Part shown: positions 17,132 through 24,118 of the stretch, one piece after another | Numbering within the stretch: position 1 is the stretch's first letter | Layout of the letters: each line of letters begins with the position of its first letter | NCBI GenBank assembly: GCA_963697805.1 | Contig: CAVOPB010000003.1 | Location: 248,001 to 312,000, forward strand | Source: VRUE01 sp963697805 | Lineage (GTDB): Bacteria; Actinomycetota; Thermoleophilia; Solirubrobacterales; 70-9 | Direction: 5' to 3' | Length of the DNA: 64,000 nt | Program-made: the position numbers and the translations under genes | Notes under the pieces: model-generated | Seen by the model: the letters and a program-made list of their open reading frames with translations, nothing else | Told to the model about the DNA's origin: nothing | Databases searched by the model: none

Positions 17132-17812
17132 ATGTCCGAGACGAACCTGGTCCTCCTTGGCCCCCCCGGAAGCGGAAAGGGAACGCAGGGCGAGCGCCTG
17201 CAGGAAGACCTGCAGCTGCCCTATTACGCGACCGGCGACATCCTGCGGGCCGCGGTGCGGGAGGAAACCGAGCTGGGCAAGACCGCGAAGGAGTTCATGG
17301 ACAGCGGCGACCTCGTCCCCGACGAGGTGATCGTCGGCGCGATCGCCGAGCGGATCGACTCCGCCGAGGCCGCCGACGGCTTCATCCTCGACGGCTTTCC
17401 CCGCACCGTGCCCCAGGCCGAGGCGCTCGAGGCGAAGCTGGACGAGCTCGGCCGTCGCCTCACCGGAGTCCTCCTGATCGACGCCCCCGATGACGAGGTG
17501 GTGCGGCGGCTGGCGGGACGGAGAACCTGTGCCGAGGCCGGCCATGTTTTCCACACCGAGATCAACCCGCCCGAACGCGAGGGTGTCTGCGACGTCGACG
17601 GCTCAGAGCTCCTGGTCCGCGATGACGACAGGCCCGAGGTGATCCGCCACCGGCTCGAGACCTATCACGAGAAGACAGAGCCGTTGATCGAGTTCTTCGA
17701 CCACCAGAGCCTGTTGCGCCGGATCGACGGCGCCGCCGCCCCCGACGAGGTCGCCGCCGAGGTCGCCCGCACCCTGGCGACGCTTAAACTCGAAGCGGAC
17801 GAGGCGATCTAG
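17132..17812 (+). CDS. adk: Adenylate kinase
   Basis: Adk (226 aa) interconverts ATP+AMP and 2 ADP. The P-loop GPPGSGKGTQ (about 10-19), the AMP-binding TGDILRAAV and the DGFPRT motif are present. It is the long-LID form. The zinc site looks partly lost: in the LID the expected C-x2-C...C-x2-C/D is CAEA...CDVD, so one ligand is replaced. ATG 17132 follows a 37-bp GC-rich gap after secY, a classic linkage. Confidence 0.95.
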   Translation: MSETNLVLLGPPGSGKGTQGERLQEDLQLPYYATGDILRAAVREETELGKTAKEFMDSGDLVPDEVIVGAIAERIDSAEAADGFILDGFPRTVPQAEALEAKLDELGRRLTGVLLIDAPDDEVVRRLAGRRTCAEAGHVFHTEINPPEREGVCDVDGSELLVRDDDRPEVIRHRLETYHEKTEPLIEFFDHQSLLRRIDGAAAPDEVAAEVARTLATLKLEADEAI

Positions 17813-17813
17813 C

Positions 17814-18581
17814 GTGTACCGGATGATCATCCGCAAGAGCCCCGATCAGGTCGAGAAGATGGCGGCGTCGGGCCAGATCCTGGTCCGCTGTCTGAAGATG
17901 CTGGCGGCGAAGGCGAGGCCGGGGGTGACGACCGGGGACCTCGACGCCGCGGCCGAGAAATTCATCCGCTCCCAGGGAGCCGAGCCCGCCTTCAAGGGCT
18001 ACCGCGGGTTCCCGGGCTCGATCTGCGCCTCGCCCAACTCGATGGTCGTCCACGGGATTCCCGGCCCCCACGAGCTGAAGCGCGGCGACGTCCTCTCGAT
18101 CGACGTGGGGGTGATCAAGGACGGCTGGGTCTCCGATGCGGCGATCACGATCCCGATCGGGACGATCGATCCCGACGCGCGCAAACTGCTCGAGGTGACC
18201 CGCTCGGCGCTGTTCGCCGGTGCCGAGGAGATGCGCCCCGGCAACCACCTCGGCGACGTCTCCTCGGCGATCCAGCGCGCGGTGGAGATGGAGGGCCTCT
18301 CGGTCATCCGCACCCTCGTCGGCCACGGGATCGGCCGCGAGATGCATGAGGACCCGCAGGTTCCCAACTTCGGCGAGGCCGGAAAGGGGCCGCTGCTGGA
18401 GGAGGGGACCGTCCTGGCGATCGAGCCGATGGTCAACGCAGGAGGAGCGCTGGTGCGGATGGGCGAGGACGGCTGGGCGGTCTACTCACAGGACGGGTCG
18501 CTCGCCGCCCACTTCGAGTTCACGGTCGCGGTCACCGCCGATGGGCCGCGAATCCTCACCCCCTGGCACGAGGACGAGTAA
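17814..18581 (+). CDS. map: Methionine aminopeptidase, type I
   Basis: This 255-aa metalloenzyme removes N-terminal Met. Ligands are visible in DVLSIDVGVIKDGWVSDAAIT (two Asp), the GHGIGREMHEDPQVPN His motif, and two Glu (near AIEPM and in HFEFTVAV). GTG 17814 lies 1 nt after adk stops; ATG 17823 is an alternative. In the usual order map precedes infA; here a methyltransferase follows. Confidence 0.95.
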   Translation: MYRMIIRKSPDQVEKMAASGQILVRCLKMLAAKARPGVTTGDLDAAAEKFIRSQGAEPAFKGYRGFPGSICASPNSMVVHGIPGPHELKRGDVLSIDVGVIKDGWVSDAAITIPIGTIDPDARKLLEVTRSALFAGAEEMRPGNHLGDVSSAIQRAVEMEGLSVIRTLVGHGIGREMHEDPQVPNFGEAGKGPLLEEGTVLAIEPMVNAGGALVRMGEDGWAVYSQDGSLAAHFEFTVAVTADGPRILTPWHEDE

Positions 18582-18586
18582 AGCCG

Positions 18587-19255
18587 GTGGCGGATGACCG
18601 CTGGGCCGAGGTGGACGAGTTCGTCGGCGCGACGATCGCCCCCGACGACGAGGCGCTTCGCCACACGGTCGAGCGCTGTCAGGCGGCAGGCCTGCCGGCG
18701 ATCCAGGTCTCGCCGCCACAGGGCAAGCTGCTCCACCTTCTGGCACGCTCGATCGGGGCACGGGCCGTGCTCGAGTTCGGCACCCTCGGCGGTTACAGCT
18801 CGATCTGGATCGGTCGTGCCCTGCCCGGCGGCGGCCGCCTGACGACCCTCGAGGCAGACCCCGCCTATGCCGAGGTCGCCCGCGAGAACATCGCCGAGGC
18901 CGGGCTCTCCGACCTCGTCGAGCTCCGCGTCGGACCGGCGCTCGAGACCCTGCCGAATCTCAAGGCGGAGGGGGCGGGGCCCTTCGACCTCGTCTTCATC
19001 GACGCCGACAAGGTGAATACCCCCGAGTACTTCGCCTGGGCCCTGGATCACACCAGGCCCGGCGCCCTGATCGTCGCCGACAATGTCGTCCGCGATGGGA
19101 CGCTGGCCGAGGCGGGCAGCGACGATCCCGCCGCCATCGCCCAGCGCCGCCTGCACGAGCAGCTCGCTGGGGACCCCCGGGTGAGCGCGACGACGATCCA
19201 GACCGTCGGCATAAAGGGCTACGACGGGTTCACGCTGGGGCTGGTCGCCGAGTGA
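18587..19255 (+). CDS. SAM-dependent O-methyltransferase family protein
   Basis: This 222-aa protein resembles the caffeoyl-CoA/catechol O-methyltransferase-type family. It has the SAM-binding VLEFGTLGGYSSIWIGRALP segment (about 60-79), an acidic residue ending the next strand (LEADP), metal-site FIDADK and IVADNV. The substrate cannot be told. GTG 18587 lies 5 nt after map, so it is likely co-transcribed with secY-adk-map. It occupies the usual place of infA. Confidence 0.85.
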   Translation: MADDRWAEVDEFVGATIAPDDEALRHTVERCQAAGLPAIQVSPPQGKLLHLLARSIGARAVLEFGTLGGYSSIWIGRALPGGGRLTTLEADPAYAEVARENIAEAGLSDLVELRVGPALETLPNLKAEGAGPFDLVFIDADKVNTPEYFAWALDHTRPGALIVADNVVRDGTLAEAGSDDPAAIAQRRLHEQLAGDPRVSATTIQTVGIKGYDGFTLGLVAE

Positions 19256-19278
19256 CGTCCCCTGCTATCTTTCTCGTT

Positions 19279-19294
19279 CGGCCCAATTGGGCCG
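19279..19294. promoter_or_regulatory. 16-bp perfect palindrome upstream of rpmJ
   Basis: CGGCCCAATTGGGCCG is an exact palindrome in the 104-bp gap between the methyltransferase gene and rpmJ. The gap may hold a promoter for the alpha-operon half. No clear -35/-10 pair was found. The palindrome could bind a dimeric regulator or form a transcript hairpin. Confidence 0.35.
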
Positions 19295-19359
19295 GCGGTG
19301 TCCGCTTGCCCGACTCCTGGGGCTGGCGGGAGTCCTGTATTCGAGACGAGACCGGAGCG

Positions 19360-19473
19360 ATGAAGGTTCGAGCTTCCGTAAAGCCGATGTGCGAAAAGTG
19401 CAAGGTCATCAGGCGCAACGGCGCCGTTCTCGTGATCTGTCAGAACCCGCGTCACAAGCAGCGGCAGGGATAG
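19360..19473 (+). CDS. rpmJ: 50S ribosomal protein L36 (zinc-binding form)
   Basis: L36 has 37 aa, MKVRASVKPMCEKCKVIRR at the start, and the zinc ligands C11, C14, C27 and H32 (CEKC...CQNPRH). ATG 19360 gives the exact family length; longer frames upstream are not conserved. infA, its normal upstream partner, is absent here. Confidence 0.96.
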   Translation: MKVRASVKPMCEKCKVIRRNGAVLVICQNPRHKQRQG

Positions 19474-19476
19474 CGC

Positions 19477-19860
19477 GTGGCACGTATCGCGGGGATCAAC
19501 ATCCCGGTCAACAAACGGGTTGAAATCGGCCTCACATACATCTTCGGCATCGGTCGTTCCACCGCTCAGGAAATCCTCGCCGAGACGAAAATCGACTCCG
19601 GCACCCTGGTCAAGGACCTGACCGAGGACGAGGTCGTCCACCTCCGCGAGGCGGTCGAGCTCCGCGAGGTCGAGGGCGACCTTCGCCGCGACCAGTCCCA
19701 GAACGTCAAACGGCTGATGGAGATCGGCTCCTACCGGGGCCTCCGTCATCGCCGCGGCCTCCCGGTCCGCGGGCAGCGGACGAAGACCAACGCGCGCGGC
19801 CGCAAGGGCCCGCGCCGGATGAGCGTCGCCGGCAAGCGCAAGGCGCCGACCGCGAAGTAG
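19477..19860 (+). CDS. rpsM: 30S ribosomal protein S13
   Basis: S13 (127 aa) bridges the 30S head and the 50S subunit. ARIAGINIPVNKRVEIGLTY begins it. The helix-two-turn-helix region and the basic RGLPVRGQRTKTNARGRKGP tail are diagnostic. GTG 19477 lies 3 nt after rpmJ. Confidence 0.97.
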   Translation: MARIAGINIPVNKRVEIGLTYIFGIGRSTAQEILAETKIDSGTLVKDLTEDEVVHLREAVELREVEGDLRRDQSQNVKRLMEIGSYRGLRHRRGLPVRGQRTKTNARGRKGPRRMSVAGKRKAPTAK

Positions 19861-19869
19861 GGAATCACC

Positions 19870-20271
19870 ATGGCAACCGCGAAAAAACCCGCCAAAGGAC
19901 GCACCCGGCGCCGCGTCAAAAAGAACATCGCCTACGGCCAGGCGCACATCAAAACTTCGTTCAACAACACGATCGTGACCCTGACCGACACCCAGGGCAA
20001 CGTGATCGCCTGGGAGTCGGCCGGCTCGGCGGGCTTCAAAGGCTCGCGCAAGTCGACCCCCTTCGCCGCCCAGGTCACGGCCGACGCCGCGGCCAAGAAA
20101 GGGATGGAACACGGCCTCGAAAAGGTCGAAGTGTTCGCCAAGGGCGCCGGCTCCGGCCGCGAGACTGCGATCCGCTCCCTCCAGGCCGCCGGTCTCGAAG
20201 TCACGACCGTCAAGGACGTCTCCCCGCAGGCGCACAACGGCTGCCGCCCGAAGAAGCGGCGGAGGGTCTAG
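19870..20271 (+). CDS. rpsK: 30S ribosomal protein S11
   Basis: S11 (133 aa) forms part of the 30S platform and E site. FNNTIVTLTDTQGNVIAW and the C-terminal DVSPQAHNGCRPKKRRRV are hallmarks. It starts 9 nt after rpsM and abuts rpsD. Confidence 0.97.
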   Translation: MATAKKPAKGRTRRRVKKNIAYGQAHIKTSFNNTIVTLTDTQGNVIAWESAGSAGFKGSRKSTPFAAQVTADAAAKKGMEHGLEKVEVFAKGAGSGRETAIRSLQAAGLEVTTVKDVSPQAHNGCRPKKRRRV

Positions 20272-20892
20272 ATGGCTCGCGACACCTCGCCCCAGTGCAA
20301 GCAGTGCCGTCGCGAGGGCCAGAAGCTCTTCCTCAAGGGCGAGCGCTGCTTCACCGACAAGTGCGGCGTCGAGCGCCGCTCCTACCCGCCCGGCGACCAC
20401 GGCCGCGGCCGGATGCGACAGTCCGAGTACCGCGTGCAGCTGCGCGAGAAGCAGAAGACGCGCCGCTACTACCAGGTGCTCGAGAAACAGTTCCGCGCCT
20501 ACTACGAAAAGGCCGCCCGCCAGGAGGGTGTGACCGGCGAGAACCTGCTGCGCCTGCTCGAGTCGCGCCTCGACAACGTCCTCGTCCGGCTCGGGTTCGC
20601 CGCCTCGCGGCGCCAGGCCCGCCAGCTGATCCGCCACGGCCACTGGATGGTGAACGGGCGACGGGTCGACGTCCCCTCCTACCAGGTGCGCCCCGAGGAC
20701 GTGATCTCGATCAAGGCCGATTCAGCCGCCACGGACACGATCCGCAAGGCGACAGAGCTTGTCTCAACCGTGCCGGCCTGGCTCCAGGCTGACCACGATT
20801 CGCTTACCGCCAAGGTCCTGCGCTTTCCAGAGCGCGCTGAGATCTCGGCGCCGGTACAGGAGCAGCTCATCGTCGAGCTGTACTCCAAGTAG
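20272..20892 (+). CDS. rpsD: 30S ribosomal protein S4 (zinc-containing form)
   Basis: S4 (206 aa) initiates 16S assembly. The N-terminal cysteines in CKQCRREGQK...CFTDKC suggest the zinc-binding C+ form. The S4 RNA-binding domain (LDNVLVRLGFAASRRQARQL and GHWMVNGRRVDVPSY, about 100-135) is clear. ATG 20272 is immediately after the rpsK stop. Confidence 0.97.
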   Translation: MARDTSPQCKQCRREGQKLFLKGERCFTDKCGVERRSYPPGDHGRGRMRQSEYRVQLREKQKTRRYYQVLEKQFRAYYEKAARQEGVTGENLLRLLESRLDNVLVRLGFAASRRQARQLIRHGHWMVNGRRVDVPSYQVRPEDVISIKADSAATDTIRKATELVSTVPAWLQADHDSLTAKVLRFPERAEISAPVQEQLIVELYSK

Positions 20893-20931
20893 TCCGGACC
20901 GATTCGGAAATACCCCAGACGCAAGGAACTC

Positions 20932-21912
20932 ATGACCACTGACTTCCAGGTCCCTCGCATTACCTCAGAGAAGGTCGACGATCGTCGCGGCACGTTCACC
21001 ATCGAGCCGCTCGACAAGGGCTTCGGCTACACATTCGGAAACGGCCTCCGCCGCGTGCTGCTGTCCTCGCTGGGCGGCGCCGCGGTCACCAGCGTTCGCA
21101 TCGAGGGCGTAGCCCACGAGTTCTCGAGCGTTCCCGGCGTCAAGGAGGACGTCACCGACATCGTCCTCAACCTCAAGGATCTCGTCGTCCGCATGCACAC
21201 CGACGCCGACGAAGTTGAGGCGCCGCTGGTGGCCACCGGCCCGGGCGAGGTCAAGGCCAAGGACATCGACCTCCCCTCGGGGGTCGAGATCCTCAACCCC
21301 GACGCCCCGATCGCGACGCTCGAGAAGAAAACCAAACTCGAGGTCTACCTGACGATCGGCCGCGGCCGCGGCTACTCGGCCGCCGAAGACAACAAGTCAG
21401 ACGATCAGCCGATCGGCGTGATTCCGATCGACTCGATCTTCTCGCCGATCCGCCGCGCCTCCTACTCGGTTGCCTCGGCCAGGGTCGGGCAGAGGACCGA
21501 CTTCGACAAACTGACCCTCGATCTCGAAACCGACGGCTCGATCGAGCCGGCCGCATCGCTGCGGGAGGCCTCCGAGATCCTGATCAAGACGCTGGCGATC
21601 TTCACCGACGCCGAGCGGGTCGAGGAACTGACCGCGCGCGAGGCGGTGGCGGCCCCGGCCGGGGACGGCCTGACCGCGGCCCCCGGCGACGGTGTCGCCT
21701 CCAGCAACGGCCTCGACGAGATCCTGATCGAGGAGCTCGAGCTGGGTGTCCGCTCCTACAATTGCCTCAAGCGGGCCGGGGTCCAGACCGTCGGCGATCT
21801 GGTGCGGAAGACCCGCACCGAGCTGAACGCGATCCCCAACTTCGGCTCGAAATCGATCGATGAAGTGATCGAGACCCTGCACTCGCGCGGCCTCGACCTC
21901 CAGCAGGACTGA
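20932..21912 (+). CDS. rpoA: DNA-directed RNA polymerase alpha subunit
   Basis: The alpha subunit (326 aa) nucleates RNA polymerase assembly and contacts UP elements and activators. The N-terminal domain has EPLDKGFGYTFGNGLRRVLL. The alpha-CTD (about 258-320) includes ELGVRSYNCLKRAGVQTVGD and the helix-hairpin-helix NFGSKSIDEV. An Ala/Gly-rich linker with APAGDGLTAAPGDG joins the two. ATG 20932 follows a 39-bp spacer with AAGGA. Confidence 0.97.
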   Translation: MTTDFQVPRITSEKVDDRRGTFTIEPLDKGFGYTFGNGLRRVLLSSLGGAAVTSVRIEGVAHEFSSVPGVKEDVTDIVLNLKDLVVRMHTDADEVEAPLVATGPGEVKAKDIDLPSGVEILNPDAPIATLEKKTKLEVYLTIGRGRGYSAAEDNKSDDQPIGVIPIDSIFSPIRRASYSVASARVGQRTDFDKLTLDLETDGSIEPAASLREASEILIKTLAIFTDAERVEELTAREAVAAPAGDGLTAAPGDGVASSNGLDEILIEELELGVRSYNCLKRAGVQTVGDLVRKTRTELNAIPNFGSKSIDEVIETLHSRGLDLQQD

Positions 21913-21940
21913 GGCGAGAGGCGAGCGAAGGAGCGAAGCG

Positions 21941-22294
21941 ATGCGGCACCGCAAGAAGCGAAACAAGCTGAGCCGGACCTCGTCGCATCGCGAGGCGCTG
22001 TTCTCGAACCTCTGCAAGCAGCTGATCGATCATGAGCGGATCAAGACCAGCCAGGCGAAGGCGAAGGCCGTCAAGCCCGAGGTCGAGCAGCTGATCACGC
22101 TCGCCAAACGCGGCGACCTGCACGCCCGTCGCCAGGCTCTCGCCACCCTCCACAACGACAAGTTCATCGTCCACAAGCTGTTCGACGAGGTGGCGCCGCG
22201 CTACGCCGACAGGCCCGGCGGCTACACGCGGATAGTGAAGCTGGGACCGCGCAGGTCTGACTCCACGGAGATGGTCTTTCTCGAACTCGTCTAG
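21941..22294 (+). CDS. rplQ: 50S ribosomal protein L17
   Basis: L17 (117 aa) lies at the tunnel exit. MRHRKKRNKLSRTSSHREAL, LCKQLIDHERIKTSQAKAK and GGYTRIVKLGPRRSDSTEMV are conserved. The 28-nt spacer after rpoA (GAGCGAAGGAGCGAAGCG) includes the Shine-Dalgarno AAGGAG and resembles the 3' end of repeat R1. It is the last gene of the supercluster. Confidence 0.97.
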   Translation: MRHRKKRNKLSRTSSHREALFSNLCKQLIDHERIKTSQAKAKAVKPEVEQLITLAKRGDLHARRQALATLHNDKFIVHKLFDEVAPRYADRPGGYTRIVKLGPRRSDSTEMVFLELV

Positions 22295-22297
22295 GGG

Positions 22298-22386
22298 GAG
22301 GGTCGGTTGCCCTCCGCCCTGACAAACGCCGGCCTAATCAGGCCGGCGTTTTGAGTATCCGCCAGTTCGGAGGGCAACCGACCCTC
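22298..22386. terminator. Bidirectional terminator nested in a 19-bp inverted repeat
   Basis: A stem AAACGCCGGCCT (22324-22335) with AGGCCGGCGTTT (22340-22351) and loop AATC is flanked by A and T residues, so it can stop both rplQ and truA transcripts. Around it lies a perfect 19-bp inverted repeat, GAGGGTCGGTTGCCCTCCG (22298-22316) and its complement (22368-22386). The outer arms resemble those of the palindromes at 28639-28717 and 28777-28840. Confidence 0.85.
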
Positions 22387-22401
22387 TCCAAAGGGCAGCC
22401 C

Positions 22402-22436
22402 ATCAAGTTCGCCAGCTATTTCATGGTCAACTTGAT
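22402..22436. repeat. Small inverted repeat downstream of the terminator
   Basis: ATCAAGTT (22402-22409) and AACTTGAT (22429-22436) are perfect inverted arms with a 19-nt loop, 10 bp from the truA stop. This stretch is more AT-rich than its surroundings. The role is unknown. Confidence 0.4.
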
Positions 22437-22445
22437 TCGCTGCGG

Positions 22446-23183
22446 TCAGTCGTAGTTGACGGACTCGAGATAGAGGCCGTGGGGTGGGGCCGTTTCGCCG
22501 GCGGCGGATCGGGAGGCGCCCTCGAGCAGTCGTTCGAACTCGGCCAGCGTGTGTCGCTCCGAGCTGACCTCGAGCATGGTGCCGACGAGGACGCGGACCA
22601 TGTTGCGCATGAACGCGTCGGCCGTGATCCGGAACGAGGCGATCGCGTCGTCCCGCTCCCAGCCGGCCGAGAGGACGTCCCGCTCGAAGCGAACGTGGTC
22701 GGTCTGGGTCGGCGTGAAGGCGGTGAAGTCGTGGGTGCCGTGGAGCGCGGCCGCGCAATTATCGAGGAGGGAGCTGTCCAAAGGGTGGGGCCACCAGAGG
22801 GCCCTGCCGCGCTCGAATGGACTCGGCGTCCTCGCGGTCAGGACCCGGTAGCGGTAGCTGCGCGAGGTGGCATCGCGGCGGGCGTCGAATCCCTCGGGCG
22901 CGAGGGCCGCGGTGGTGACCGTGACGTCATCGGGCCCGACCTTGTTGACGGCGCGGGCGAGGTCGGCCGGAAGCGGGGAGTCGGCCGCGAAGCTCGCGAC
23001 CTGACCGAGGGCATGGACGCCGGCGTCGGTGCGCCCGGCGACGGTCAGGTCCACCGCGGCACCGCCGAGAACGCTTGCCAGCGCCGTCTCCAGCTCCCCC
23101 TGAACGGTCCGCAGGCCCGGTTGCTTCGCCCAGCCGCTGAAGCCGGTGCCGTCGTATTCGATCTCGAGGCGAACCGTTGCCAC
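22446..23183 (-). CDS. truA: tRNA pseudouridine(38-40) synthase TruA
   Basis: TruA (245 aa) isomerises uridines 38-40 in tRNA anticodon stems. LEIEYDGTGFSGWAKQPG opens it. The catalytic Asp lies in VAGRTDAGVHALGQVASF (about residue 50-53). RSYRYRVL and FMRNMVRVLVGTM are also conserved. GTG 23183 gives VATVRLEIEYDG, the expected start. Linkage downstream of rplQ is common, but here it is convergent. It is divergent from surE by 36 bp. Confidence 0.93.
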   Translation of the reverse strand: MATVRLEIEYDGTGFSGWAKQPGLRTVQGELETALASVLGGAAVDLTVAGRTDAGVHALGQVASFAADSPLPADLARAVNKVGPDDVTVTTAALAPEGFDARRDATSRSYRYRVLTARTPSPFERGRALWWPHPLDSSLLDNCAAALHGTHDFTAFTPTQTDHVRFERDVLSAGWERDDAIASFRITADAFMRNMVRVLVGTMLEVSSERHTLAEFERLLEGASRSAAGETAPPHGLYLESVNYD

Positions 23184-23206
23184 GGCGAGCAGTATGCAGC
23201 GCAACC

Positions 23207-23212
23207 TAGAAT
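23207..23212 (+). promoter_or_regulatory. Candidate -10 box of leaderless surE
   Basis: TAGAAT ends 7 nt before the surE GTG start and no Shine-Dalgarno lies between them. This fits a leaderless transcript. Confidence 0.45.
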
Positions 23213-23219
23213 CGGTCCG

Positions 23220-24026
23220 GTGAGGGTTCTCCTGACCAACGACGACGGGATCTCGGCTCCCGGCCTGCAGGCCGCGAGGCGGGCGCTGCGCGAGCTCGAC
23301 GGCATCGACGTCGACGTGATCGCCCCCGACTCCAACCGCAGCGCGACCGCGCGCAGCATCACCACCCGCTCGCCGCTCAGCGTCGAAGAGGTCGAGTTCG
23401 GCGACGGCGATCGTGGCTTCGCAACCGATGGGACCCCGGTCGATTGCGTGCGGTTCGCCGACCTCGGGCTGCTCGGGGGCAGGCCCGACCTGATCGTCTC
23501 CGGCATCAACCACGGCTCGAACCTCGGCGACGACATCACCTACTCGGGAACGGTCGCGGCGGCGTTCGAGGGGATCGTGCTCGGGATTCCGGCGCTGGCG
23601 GTCTCGCAGCAGTCCTCCGGGGGCGGCATGGGCTATGTCAGCGGCCGCTTCGACTTCGGGCTTGCGGCGCCGTTCACGGCGCAGCTGGTGAAGCGGCTCG
23701 CCGAGGAAGGCTCGATGCCGCCGGAGACCCTGGTCAACGTCAACTATCCATCCGGCGACCCGACCGCGGTCGAGGTGACGAAGCTCGGCAAACGCCTCTA
23801 CAACGACAAGCTGAAGCTGATCGGCGAGGATGCGGATTCGGGCAGGCAGCGCTACGAGATCTACGGGTTCGAGCCCTCGTTCGAGGACGAGGAGGGGACC
23901 GATCTCTCGGCCGTCGCCCGCGGGCGCATCTCGGTCACCCCGATCCACTTCGACCTCACCGACCACGGGGGCCTGGATCGTCTGCGGGCAATCGACTTCG
24001 AGTCGATGCTCGCATCCGCTGTATGA
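23220..24026 (+). CDS. surE: 5'/3'-nucleotidase SurE
   Basis: SurE (268 aa) is a metal-dependent nucleoside monophosphatase of stationary-phase survival. The metal-binding LLTNDDGISAPGLQA (Asp pair at 8-9) starts it. APDSNRSATARSIT and VSGINHGSNLGDDITYSGTV are conserved ligands. GTG 23220 gives VRVLLTNDDG, the canonical start. Its TGA begins the intergenic segment that includes repeat R2 and the ligA start. Confidence 0.94.
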   Translation: MRVLLTNDDGISAPGLQAARRALRELDGIDVDVIAPDSNRSATARSITTRSPLSVEEVEFGDGDRGFATDGTPVDCVRFADLGLLGGRPDLIVSGINHGSNLGDDITYSGTVAAAFEGIVLGIPALAVSQQSSGGGMGYVSGRFDFGLAAPFTAQLVKRLAEEGSMPPETLVNVNYPSGDPTAVEVTKLGKRLYNDKLKLIGEDADSGRQRYEIYGFEPSFEDEEGTDLSAVARGRISVTPIHFDLTDHGGLDRLRAIDFESMLASAV

Positions 24027-24034
24027 GCGCTCAC

Positions 24035-24118
24035 CCGCCCGCTGCGGACGCGGGAGCGAGCGAGCGAGGTCACCGGTGATCATGAGTGCGAGCGAGGGAG
24101 AGCCGAGCAAGCGGGCGG
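24035..24118 (+). repeat. R2 palindromic element spanning the ligA start codon
   Basis: Arms CCGCCCGCT (24035-24043) and AGCGGGCGG (24110-24118) bound an 84-bp unit. Inside are a purine-rich GGACGCGGGAGCGAGCGAG run, a 14-nt dyad ending directly at the ATG (24068-24081, GGTCACCGGTGATC), the start codon, and codons for MSASEGEPSKRAEF. The same layout occurs at 41934-42013 before and within the GMC oxidoreductase gene, with compensatory changes in both dyads. Confidence 0.7.

Noticed and set aside
22479..23219. N-terminal extension of surE across the truA gene
   Set aside because: The extension is antisense to truA. SurE homologues start at VRVLLTNDDG, and a -10-like box lies just before GTG 23220.
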